From the NCBI GenBank assembly GCA_947380655.1, contig CANCRX010000005.1:13024-77023 (forward strand): 64,000 nucleotides of DNA, given 5' to 3'. Shown here one piece after another: positions 27,060 to 34,648 of this stretch. The position numbers and the translations under genes are program-made. A model generated the notes under the pieces. That model had not been told where the DNA came from and searched no databases. It saw only the letters and a list, made by a program, of their open reading frames with translations. The stretch is from Alcaligenaceae bacterium (GTDB taxonomy: Bacteria > Pseudomonadota > Gammaproteobacteria > Burkholderiales > Burkholderiaceae_B). The stretch's first letter is position 1. Every line of letters starts with the position of its first letter.

Positions 27060-28745
27060 ATGCTCCCCGAGCAACATAACATCATCATTTCTAGTTTGCA
27101 GGCTGCTGTAGCCCGCATATTGCCCGATGCGGCCCCTCATATCGTTCTTGAGCGCCCAAAAGTGGCTGCACATGGCGATATTGCAACCAATGTGGCGATG
27201 CAACTGGCCAAACCAGCCAAGCGCAATCCCCGAGAGCTTGCTCAGGAGATTGTTGACGCGCTGATGGCAGACCCTGTCGCGCGCGTGGTCATCGAGTCTG
27301 CAGAGCTGGCCGGGCCCGGCTTTATTAATTTCCGGTTGACGCATGCAGCGCACAGCGCAGTGCTGCCCGCCATTACGCTTCAGGGGGAGGCCTACGGCCG
27401 CGCACCCCGTAAAGATCAAAAAGTATTAGTCGAATTTGTTTCGGCCAATCCTACGGGTCCTTTGCACGTTGGGCACGCCCGTCAGGCTGCGCTCGGCGAC
27501 GCATTGTGTCGGTTGTTTGATGCGAACGGCTATGAAGTCAGTCGCGAGTTTTATTACAACGACGCTGGCAATCAGATTCATAACCTTGCCATCAGTGTGC
27601 AGGCACGCGGTCAGGGATTGACTCCAGAAAGTGAGCAATACCCAGCGGATGGCTACAAGGGCGATTACATTCAGGATATCGCGAATGATTTTGCGGCCGG
27701 TAAAACCGTCTCCGCTAGCGATGGCGAGCCTGTCTTGGCAAATGGCGACATCAATGATCAGGACAATGTCCGCAGGTTTGCAGTGGCTTATTTGCGGCGC
27801 GAGCAGGATCTGGATTTACAGGCTTTTGGTCTGGCCTTTGATAATTATTATCTTGAAAGCTCTCTCTACACCTCGGGTCGTGTGGATGACACGGTGACTA
27901 AACTCGTTGCTAGCGGGCACACCTACGAAAATGAGGGCGCATTGTGGTTGAAGACCACGGAGCTGGGTACGGGCGATGATAAAGATCGCGTGATGCGTAA
28001 GTCCGAGGGTGGATACACCTATTTTGTTCCGGATATCGCTTATCACGTTACGAAATGGCAACGTGGATTTACCAGCGCGATCAATATTCAAGGCAGCGAC
28101 CATCATGGCACTGTCGCGCGCGTGCGCGCTGGATTGCAGGCACTAGATATAGGAATTCCTAAAGACTACCCGTCCTATATCTTGCACAAGATGGTCAAAG
28201 TGATGCGTGGTGGCGAAGAGGTGAAAATCTCCAAGCGAGCAGGCAGTTATGTGACGTTGCGTGATCTGATTGACTGGGTTGGCCGGGATGCCGTTCGTTT
28301 CTTTTTAATTCAGCGCCGTGCGGATACTGAGTTTGTCTTTGATGTGGATCTGGCGCGCGCAAAAACCGAAGAAAATCCGGTTTATTACATCCAGTATGCG
28401 CACGCCAGGATTTGTTCAATGCTGACGCAGTCCGGCTTTGATCAGACACAGAGAAACGCTGCATTGGTTGAGCATTTGACTGCGCCGACCGAGCTGGCGC
28501 TGATGCAACGACTGGCGGAGTTCCCCACGCTTGTCGCTGAGGCCGCCCAAGAGTTGTCACCGCATCTTGTGGCGTTCTGGTTGCGTGATTGTGCGGCGGA
28601 TTTCCATGCCTGGTACAACGCTGAGCGCGTGCTGGTAGATGATCAGGCTCTGAAGCTCGCGCGTTTGCGCTTAGCCGATGCAACCCGTCAGGTGCTGGCA
28701 AATGGTTTGGCGCTGCTGGGTGTTTCTGCGCCTGAGCGGATGTAA
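27060..28745 (+). CDS. argS: Arginyl-tRNA synthetase
   Basis: Class I aminoacyl-tRNA synthetase charging tRNA-Arg. The 561-residue product has the HIGH-type motif PTGPLHVGHARQAALGD, the KMSKS-like region VKISKRAGSY (the degenerate form usual in ArgS), the ArgRS N-terminal additional domain (about 1-90), and a C-terminal anticodon-binding domain ending LALLGVSAPERM. The ATG at 27060 (MLPEQHN) matches Burkholderiales ArgS starts and is preferred over an upstream TTG. It is the first of an argS-SPOR-dsbA group commonly found together in this order of bacteria. Confidence 0.98.
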   Translation: MLPEQHNIIISSLQAAVARILPDAAPHIVLERPKVAAHGDIATNVAMQLAKPAKRNPRELAQEIVDALMADPVARVVIESAELAGPGFINFRLTHAAHSAVLPAITLQGEAYGRAPRKDQKVLVEFVSANPTGPLHVGHARQAALGDALCRLFDANGYEVSREFYYNDAGNQIHNLAISVQARGQGLTPESEQYPADGYKGDYIQDIANDFAAGKTVSASDGEPVLANGDINDQDNVRRFAVAYLRREQDLDLQAFGLAFDNYYLESSLYTSGRVDDTVTKLVASGHTYENEGALWLKTTELGTGDDKDRVMRKSEGGYTYFVPDIAYHVTKWQRGFTSAINIQGSDHHGTVARVRAGLQALDIGIPKDYPSYILHKMVKVMRGGEEVKISKRAGSYVTLRDLIDWVGRDAVRFFLIQRRADTEFVFDVDLARAKTEENPVYYIQYAHARICSMLTQSGFDQTQRNAALVEHLTAPTELALMQRLAEFPTLVAEAAQELSPHLVAFWLRDCAADFHAWYNAERVLVDDQALKLARLRLADATRQVLANGLALLGVSAPERM

Positions 28746-28754
28746 GGAAACAAC

Positions 28755-29435
28755 ATGGCTAAACGCAAATCATCAGGCGGCAGCACGCTCTACGGTATTT
28801 TGGCCGGCTTGTTGATCGGTTTGATGGTTGCGGCTGCCGTGGCTTACTACGTAGTGAAAGCCCCCTCGCCCTTTGTCGATAAGGCGAGCCGCTCGCCTGA
28901 CTCTTCTAAACCGGTTGACCCGAGGACTGCGCCAGATCCCAATGCAGGGTTAGGTGGGCGCAATGTAGTGGAAGGTACCCCCGTCGATCCGAATGCCGCT
29001 GCCTATGGCGCAGCGGGCCAGCAAGCACCCTCTGCGAAAACACCTGCGCCGGATGATTTGGGTGCCCTGATTGCAACCTTAAAGCCAACGGGTACGGTCG
29101 CAGCTCCCGCGCCTGCGCCTGTGCCACCCGCAGCTAAAGCAAATTCCCCGAAGCCTGAAGCTAAAACTGAAACAACCCCAGGCTCTGGTAATCAGACCTC
29201 GGCGGGCGGTACATACTATTTACAAGTCGGCTCGTTCAAAGTCCTTGAGGATGCGGAAACGCTGCGCGCAAGACTTCTGATGATGGGTATGCAGGTAGAA
29301 ATTCAGCGCGCAGAAGTCAATGGTGTTCAGTTCAACCGCGTGCGTGTCGGTCCCTACGCAAGGATTGATGATATGAATAAAACGCGTGCAAGACTTGGCG
29401 AAGAAAAAATCCCGACCACGGTTGTACGTCAATAA
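28755..29435 (+). CDS. SPOR domain-containing protein (FtsN-like)
   Basis: A 226-residue inner-membrane protein with a short basic cytoplasmic N-terminus, one membrane helix (about 12-34), a Pro/Ala-rich periplasmic linker (about 50-150) and a C-terminal SPOR domain (about 153-226; YYLQVGSFKVLEDAETLRAR, then VRVGPYA). SPOR domains bind denuded septal peptidoglycan, and this layout is that of FtsN-type cell-division proteins. It starts nine bases after argS with a GGAAACA ribosome-binding site. Whether it is the essential FtsN of this organism cannot be decided from sequence. Confidence 0.9.
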   Translation: MAKRKSSGGSTLYGILAGLLIGLMVAAAVAYYVVKAPSPFVDKASRSPDSSKPVDPRTAPDPNAGLGGRNVVEGTPVDPNAAAYGAAGQQAPSAKTPAPDDLGALIATLKPTGTVAAPAPAPVPPAAKANSPKPEAKTETTPGSGNQTSAGGTYYLQVGSFKVLEDAETLRARLLMMGMQVEIQRAEVNGVQFNRVRVGPYARIDDMNKTRARLGEEKIPTTVVRQ

Positions 29436-29499
29436 ATTAAGTACCTATGCCGCGGATATTTGGCTGAAGCAGTTCAATATATTTTTAAGGTAGAGCAAA

Positions 29500-30138
29500 A
29501 TGCGTTTTTTATCGATGTCACGTTTGTTAGGTGTGTTGATTGCCGCCACAGCGGTATTTTTCTCACCTGCAGGAATATCGCAAGGTGCTCCCGCTGCCAA
29601 AGCAAAGTATCTTGAAATTAATCCGCCCCAGCCTACAGAGCCAGGCAAGGTTGAGGTGCTGGAGTTTTTTTCGTATGCCTGTCCTCATTGCGCCGTGCTT
29701 GAGCCGTTGATGGAAAAATGGACCAAAACGTTGCCAGCGGATGTCCTTGTCAAACCAGTGCCGGTGGCTTTCAATGCCAGCATGAAGCCGATGCAAATAT
29801 TGTTTTATACGCTAGAGGCCATGAACAGGATGGATCTGCATGGCAAGGTATTTATTGCCATTCACGAAGAAAAAAAGAAACTCTTCACTAAGGCCGAGAT
29901 TGTTGCTTGGGCGACCTCACAGGGCGTTGACCGCGCGAAGTTTGAAAGCGTTTATGATTCTTTTGGTGTGACCTCCAAAGCCCAGCGTGGCGACCAGCTG
30001 ACAAAGTCTTATAACGTCCAGGGCACGCCCTCACTGGCAGTCGGTGGACGTTTTATTACCTCACCCTCCGAGGCGGGTGGCTATCAGGAAACCATTGACG
30101 TTGCTGCAGGATTGATTAAACAGCTGCGTGGAAAATAA
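29500..30138 (+). CDS. dsbA: Thiol:disulfide interchange protein DsbA
   Basis: Periplasmic oxidase that forms disulfides in secreted proteins. The 212-residue product has a signal peptide (about 1-29), a thioredoxin fold with the CPHC active site at C61 and C64 in FFSYACPHC, an inserted helical domain, and the cis-proline loop NVQGTPSLAVGG. It is the third gene of the argS group and is closed by an intrinsic terminator about 50 bp downstream. Confidence 0.96.
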   Translation: MRFLSMSRLLGVLIAATAVFFSPAGISQGAPAAKAKYLEINPPQPTEPGKVEVLEFFSYACPHCAVLEPLMEKWTKTLPADVLVKPVPVAFNASMKPMQILFYTLEAMNRMDLHGKVFIAIHEEKKKLFTKAEIVAWATSQGVDRAKFESVYDSFGVTSKAQRGDQLTKSYNVQGTPSLAVGGRFITSPSEAGGYQETIDVAAGLIKQLRGK

Positions 30139-30187
30139 TTTCAAGATTGAACCGCGATGCAAAAAATTTAAGTAAAACGGTTAAGTG

Positions 30188-30224
30188 AAACGCCCCGTCA
30201 GTATTGTGAACTGACGGGGCGTTT
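30188..30224 (+). terminator. Intrinsic terminator after dsbA
   Basis: The arms AAACGCCCCGTCAG (30188-30201) and CTGACGGGGCGTTT (30211-30224) are perfect complements around a 9-nt loop. The right arm ends in TTTTC, giving a standard GC-rich hairpin with a short T-run 50 bp downstream of dsbA. Confidence 0.85.
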
Positions 30225-30316
30225 TCATTGTGTTGTTCGAATTCGTACTAAGCAGGGAATAACTGATTTAATTCACGTAGCGCGCCATAAAATGTAAACA
30301 TTGTTACAAAAGGTAT

Positions 30317-30349
30317 CTATCGCCACAGCCAGCTGCCCTGTGGCGATAG
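30317..30349 (-). terminator. Hairpin downstream of the DUF1330 gene, probable terminator
   Basis: A perfect 12-bp stem (CTATCGCCACAG at 30317-30328 and CTGTGGCGATAG at 30338-30349) has a 9-nt loop and lies 20 bp past the DUF1330 stop codon on the minus strand. The following T-tract (ACCTTTTG) is weak, so termination is likely but not certain. Confidence 0.6.
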
Positions 30350-30369
30350 GCCTGTGCTTAAGGGTTTCC

Positions 30370-30672
30370 TTACGCACCTTCCATCACATAAAACGTAATC
30401 GTGTGTGCGTATTTGTCACGATAGGATTTCGCTTCTTGTTGTTCTGGCGAGTCCCAGAAAGCAAGCGCCTGTGGGTAACTTTCAAACTCTATCAGAACGC
30501 GGCGACGCTCATCAGAGGGGCCTGCTTTGATCGAGGCATTGCCGCCACGCATTAAAAACTTACCACCAAATTTTGCAACCGCGGTGGTGGAGCGTGGTTG
30601 ATAGTGCTCCTTGAAATTTTCAGGATCGCGTACAACCAGTTCTACGAAAACATAACCTTTAGCGGAGGACAT
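30370..30672 (-). CDS. DUF1330 domain-containing protein
   Basis: A 100-residue protein with the ferredoxin-like alpha/beta-barrel fold of the DUF1330 family. It starts KGYVFVELVVRDPENFKEHY and carries GGKFLMRGG, RRRVLIEFESYPQALAFWDS and KYAHTITFYVMEG, all typical. Function is not established for the family. It lies 38 bp downstream of metC on the same strand, so it may be co-transcribed with metC and the metallo-hydrolase gene. Confidence 0.88.
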   Translation of the reverse strand: MSSAKGYVFVELVVRDPENFKEHYQPRSTTAVAKFGGKFLMRGGNASIKAGPSDERRRVLIEFESYPQALAFWDSPEQQEAKSYRDKYAHTITFYVMEGA

Positions 30673-30710
30673 AAAACGCCTTTGAGATAGTGAATGGAGG
30701 GGTATTTTTG

Positions 30711-31898
30711 TTAGCTGTTAATTTTATCGAGTGCCTGGGCGAGATCCTCGATCAGGTCCTGCGTAGACTCGAGTCCGATATGCAGACGAATCAATGCATG
30801 TCCGTCGCCCGTCCAGTAAGCATGTGAAGCAAGTGCACCAGGATCCACCCATTGCACCAGACTTTCAAAACCACCCCAGGAAAAGCCGATACCAAATAAC
30901 GTCAGGGCATTGACGAATTTTTTCGCTGCGGTCGGCGTGCAATTTAATTCGATCGAAATCATCCCGTTCGAACCTGTGCAATCGCGTTGCCAGAGCGCAT
31001 GACCTGCATCTTTAGGCCAGGCTGGATGAAAAATACGGGCGACCTCTTTGCGGGTGTCAAAAAATTTGCAAACCTCGATGGCATTGCGGGCATGCTGTGG
31101 CATACGCACAGCCATCGTTTTCACACCACGCAGTGCGAGCCAGGCATCATCGGCACTGATGGAATTGCCCATCGCGTATTGCGCCGCATGAATGCGTGCT
31201 GCAATTTTTTCGTCTTTAACAATGACGGCACCGAGCATGACATCAGAGTGGCCCGCAACATATTTTGTTCCGGCAACAACGGAGACGTCGGCGCCGAGCG
31301 CCAACGGACGATAGATATAGCCAGAGCCCCAGGTGTTGTCCGTGATGAGAATCAGATTGTGTTCTTTTGCTGTGGCGGCAAGTGTGGTCATGTCCAGCAT
31401 TTCAAACAGCAATGAGCCGGGCGACTCAACGTAAATGACTTTTGTGTTGGGCTGAATCAGTGAGCCAACATCGTCATGGCCCGCCGAAAAGTAAGTGACC
31501 GAAATGCCCAGGCCTTGAAGGAGCGCGCGATCCAGATTGCGCACAGGTCCGTAGACGCAATCAGCGACCAACACATGGTCGCCGGTTTTGAGTAAACCTA
31601 GAAACGCAATGTTAATGGCTGCCATACCCGATGGCGCGAGCACGCAATAGGTGCCACCTTCGAGTTGCATAAAGACTTGTTCGAGGGCGCGATGGGTATC
31701 CATGCCGGAACGACCGTAGGTAATGGCACGCTCCCCCGCTGCACGTTTGGCAAAGGCGCCCTCGAGGGCTTCGAGGTTTTCGAAGCGCACGGTGCTTGAG
31801 CGCATGGAGGGCAGGCTGACAGGAGCTGTACCTGTGGCGGGATCAAAGGGAGCACTACCAATGTGCAAGAGTTCCGTGTCGAGATGATGGGATGTCAT
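30711..31898 (-). CDS. metC: Cystathionine beta-lyase
   Basis: PLP-dependent enzyme of the Cys/Met metabolism family that splits cystathionine to homocysteine, pyruvate and ammonia in methionine synthesis. The 395-residue product has YGRSGMDTHRALEQ for phosphate binding, the PLP-contacting D187 in ITDNTW and the Schiff-base K212 in AGTKYVAGHSDVMLG. The overall pattern is that of MetC rather than MetB or MetY, but these enzymes overlap in substrates. It starts nine bases after the metallo-hydrolase gene on the same strand. Confidence 0.9.
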   Translation of the reverse strand: MTSHHLDTELLHIGSAPFDPATGTAPVSLPSMRSSTVRFENLEALEGAFAKRAAGERAITYGRSGMDTHRALEQVFMQLEGGTYCVLAPSGMAAINIAFLGLLKTGDHVLVADCVYGPVRNLDRALLQGLGISVTYFSAGHDDVGSLIQPNTKVIYVESPGSLLFEMLDMTTLAATAKEHNLILITDNTWGSGYIYRPLALGADVSVVAGTKYVAGHSDVMLGAVIVKDEKIAARIHAAQYAMGNSISADDAWLALRGVKTMAVRMPQHARNAIEVCKFFDTRKEVARIFHPAWPKDAGHALWQRDCTGSNGMISIELNCTPTAAKKFVNALTLFGIGFSWGGFESLVQWVDPGALASHAYWTGDGHALIRLHIGLESTQDLIEDLAQALDKINS

Positions 31899-31907
31899 GA
31901 GTAGGCC

Positions 31908-32966
31908 TTAAATTTTTGTAAACCGGATGATGCCGTCAGTACAAACTTCTCTTGATAGTTTGCCATCAAAATACAGTGCATGCAGGTGGGCGATCGCCTC
32001 GCCCATCGCGAAGGTAGTTTGGTGCAAATCAAGTTTTCGTTTAAACAGTACAGGCAAAATATCTGTTGTCGAGTGCGGCGTTGCGCAGGCATCAAGAACT
32101 TCTTGTAGCCTGTCCGCGTGATGTGCGTGTTGTTGGGCGATCCGCTCGTGTAAACCGGTAAAGGGGCGTCCGTGCGAGGGCAGTACTAACGTGTCTACGG
32201 GCAGGGGTGAAAAAGCATCGAGCGAGTTCAGGTAGGCAGGTAGTGGGTTACCCATGGGTTCATAGTCAAATACGCTGACGTTAGTTGAAATACGTGGCAA
32301 TACCATATCGCCAGAGATCAGAACGTTTTTATCCGCGCAATATAACGACATGTGTTCAGGCGCATGACCATACCCTGCAATTGCCAGCCAGTCGTGGCCG
32401 TCGATGGTGATGCGGCTGCCGTCCATGATGCGTTTGAAAGAATTCGGCATGGACGGCACAAGGCCGGAATAATAGGCGGCACGGGCACGGATTTTTTCCT
32501 GCGACTCCTCGTCCACGAGTCCGTGGCGGATGAAGTGTTGCACGGTGGCCTCGCCGCCGGTTGCGCCACCATCGGTGCGACTCGACCAGAGCTTGGCGAC
32601 CATGTAATCGGTCATGCTCATCTCTAGCGGCACATCCCAGCGATCGCAGAGCCAGTGCGCTAAGCCCACATGGTCTGGGTGCATGTGTGTGACGATTACA
32701 CGCAAAACTGGCAGGCCCTGAAGTTGTGTGTCGAAAATCTTTTCCCACAGGGTTTTGACTTCCTCACGGCTGATGCCGCAGTCCACGATGGTCCAGCCCT
32801 CGCGTCCGTCGATCTTGTCGCGCAGCAGCCACAGATTGATATGGTCAAGTGCGAAAGGCAAAGGCATTCTGATCCAGCGCACGCCGGGCGCCAGCTCCAG
32901 CGTGCTTCCAGGCTCGGGCATGGTGTCACCATGGGGATAATGCAAGGCTTGTTCTTGGGGGTTCAT
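31908..32966 (-). CDS. MBL-fold metallo-hydrolase
   Basis: A 352-residue metallo-beta-lactamase-fold hydrolase. The metal motif THMHPDH gives ligands H94, H96, D98 and H99, with a later LISGDMVLP aspartate and PSHGRPFTG histidine. A C-terminal winged-helix-like region (about 290-345), as seen in LACTB2/RNase-Z-related proteins, follows. The substrate is not known. The position directly before metC suggests a thioester or thiol-linked role, but that is only context. It is divergent from smg, with 235 bp between. Confidence 0.85.
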   Translation of the reverse strand: MNPQEQALHYPHGDTMPEPGSTLELAPGVRWIRMPLPFALDHINLWLLRDKIDGREGWTIVDCGISREEVKTLWEKIFDTQLQGLPVLRVIVTHMHPDHVGLAHWLCDRWDVPLEMSMTDYMVAKLWSSRTDGGATGGEATVQHFIRHGLVDEESQEKIRARAAYYSGLVPSMPNSFKRIMDGSRITIDGHDWLAIAGYGHAPEHMSLYCADKNVLISGDMVLPRISTNVSVFDYEPMGNPLPAYLNSLDAFSPLPVDTLVLPSHGRPFTGLHERIAQQHAHHADRLQEVLDACATPHSTTDILPVLFKRKLDLHQTTFAMGEAIAHLHALYFDGKLSREVCTDGIIRFTKI

Positions 32967-33120
32967 TGCGCATTGTCTCCGTGCATTTTTTATCTAGATA
33001 TATAGGATCGGCTCATCATAACGTTAAGGTAAAGTCTGAGCCAAGGCAGGCAAGTGGCAATGGACGTTTACATAATCACCACACCGCCTAAACAACAAAA
33101 AATAAATTTTGCGCAAAGGA

Positions 33121-33149
33121 TTGTCGGCGAGACTTTTTGGGCGTAGAGT
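33121..33149 (+). promoter_or_regulatory. Predicted promoter of the smg-gluQ-topB group
   Basis: A -35-like TTGTCG (33121-33126), a 17-bp spacer and a -10-like TAGAGT (33144-33149) each match four of six consensus bases. The predicted start near 33156 leaves a leader of about 46 nt before smg, which has an AGGAG ribosome-binding site. Sequence inference only. Confidence 0.4.
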
Positions 33150-33201
33150 AAAATCCACAGAGGGCAAAATAGCCCGATTTTTTAACAGGAGCCTGTCTCA
33201 T

Positions 33202-33660
33202 ATGTTTGACATTCTGGTTTACCTGTTCGAGAACTACTACACCCCAGGCGCCTGCCCCACTGCAGACGTACTGGCCAAACGGCTTGCTGCGGCAGGCTTC
33301 GAGCATACCGATATCGACGAAGCCCTTGGCTGGCTAGTCGGCTTGGCCGAGACGACTGAGCAGTGTGTCGGTTTGTCCAGGTCTCCTGGTAGCGGCACTC
33401 GCGTGTATGCCGACAGTGAGCAACAGTTTCTGGGCGCGGGTCCGATCGGATTCATCACTTTTCTTGAGGCCACCGGTGCGTTGTCACCCGCACTCAGGGA
33501 AATCGTGATCGACCGCGCGATGGCGACCGCTGATTCACCGATGTCACTGCAAAAGATCAAGATCATCGCGTTAATGGTGCTCTGGAGTCAGGAGTCCGAG
33601 GTGGATCACTTGATTCTTGAAGAATTGCTGCGCGACGACCAAGACCGGTTATTGCATTAA
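33202..33660 (+). CDS. smg: Smg family protein (DUF494)
   Basis: A 152-residue protein of the Smg/DUF494 family, beginning MFDILVYLFENYY with an acidic helical body and ending with DHLILEELLRDDQDRLLH. It is conserved near dprA and topoisomerase genes in beta- and gammaproteobacteria, and its function is not firmly known. The ATG at 33202 is fixed by the family start and by AGGAG nine bases upstream. The open frame reaches 31 codons further without similarity. dprA is not next to it here. Confidence 0.93.
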   Translation: MFDILVYLFENYYTPGACPTADVLAKRLAAAGFEHTDIDEALGWLVGLAETTEQCVGLSRSPGSGTRVYADSEQQFLGAGPIGFITFLEATGALSPALREIVIDRAMATADSPMSLQKIKIIALMVLWSQESEVDHLILEELLRDDQDRLLH

Positions 33661-33667
33661 TCCGGTT

Positions 33668-34567
33668 GTGCTGTTGCCCTATACCGGCCGGTTTGCGCCC
33701 AGCCCGAGTGGTCCCCTGCATTTAGGCTCTGCCGTAGCGGCTGTGGCAAGCTATGTGGATGCGCGTGCGCACGCGGGGCGATGGCTGGTGAGAATAGAAG
33801 ATCTCGATACGCCTCGCGTTGTGCCGGGCGCCACCGATATTATTTTGCAGCAGCTGCGGACGCTCGGCATGTTCGCGGATGGAGAGATTTTGCATCAATC
33901 TCGTCGATTAAGCGCCTATCAGGCTGCCTTTGATCAGCTTTTGTCTTTAAATTATGTTTATCCCTGCAGTTGTACACGACGTGAAATTGCTGATTCGGTA
34001 CTGAGATTGCAGGGTGAGTTGCCAGAGGGAGAGCGCCCATATCCAGGAACCTGCCGCCAAGGCCTCTCAGAGGGCCGCCAGGGCCTTTCCTGGCGGCTAA
34101 GGGTGCCAGAGGGTTCCGTAAGCTTTAAAGACCGCTGGCTGGGCCCTATGAGCCAAGATGTGAGTCAGACGGTCGGAGATTTTGTCATTAAACGCGCGGA
34201 TGGCATTTGGGCTTACCAATTGGCGGTCGTGGTCGACGATGCGGCTCAAGGCGTGACAGATATCGTGCGGGGCGAAGATTTGCTAAGTAGCACCGCCCGC
34301 CAGCAACAATTGGCAGCAATGCTTGACTACCCTGTCCCAAGAGTATTACATGTGCCTTTAGTTACGGATTTATCAGGGTTAAAGCTCTCAAAACAAAACA
34401 ACGCCACCGCGCTGGATTTAGCCCAACCACTGGAAATTTTGCAAAAATCTTGGGAACTGCTTGGGTTCGAGCGCCTCAAAGCCACAAATATCGAGGATTT
34501 TTGGGCGCGAGCGACCCCCGTTTGGGTGCAACGCCTGAGTCGTGCTAACTTGCACGGCATCAATTAG
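33668..34567 (+). CDS. gluQ: Glutamyl-Q tRNA(Asp) synthetase
   Basis: A truncated glutamyl-tRNA synthetase paralogue that attaches glutamate to queuosine in tRNA-Asp. It has the HIGH-type motif GRFAPSPSGPLHLGSAVAA near the start, zinc ligands in CSCTRRE and PYPGTC, GEDLLSS, and the KMSKS-like KLSKQN. It lacks the anticodon-binding domain, as expected. No ATG precedes the conserved GRFAPSP. The GTG at 33668 (eight bases after the smg stop) is the most likely start, with a TTG two codons later as an alternative. Tight packing against smg suggests translational coupling. Confidence 0.93.
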   Translation: MLLPYTGRFAPSPSGPLHLGSAVAAVASYVDARAHAGRWLVRIEDLDTPRVVPGATDIILQQLRTLGMFADGEILHQSRRLSAYQAAFDQLLSLNYVYPCSCTRREIADSVLRLQGELPEGERPYPGTCRQGLSEGRQGLSWRLRVPEGSVSFKDRWLGPMSQDVSQTVGDFVIKRADGIWAYQLAVVVDDAAQGVTDIVRGEDLLSSTARQQQLAAMLDYPVPRVLHVPLVTDLSGLKLSKQNNATALDLAQPLEILQKSWELLGFERLKATNIEDFWARATPVWVQRLSRANLHGIN

Positions 34568-34648
34568 TGCTTTTATGATCCGCGCTGTGCTCCGCTGACA
34601 ACACTCGTCAGCAGGGTAAATTTCGGATTAAGCCGTCTCTGGATAAGA

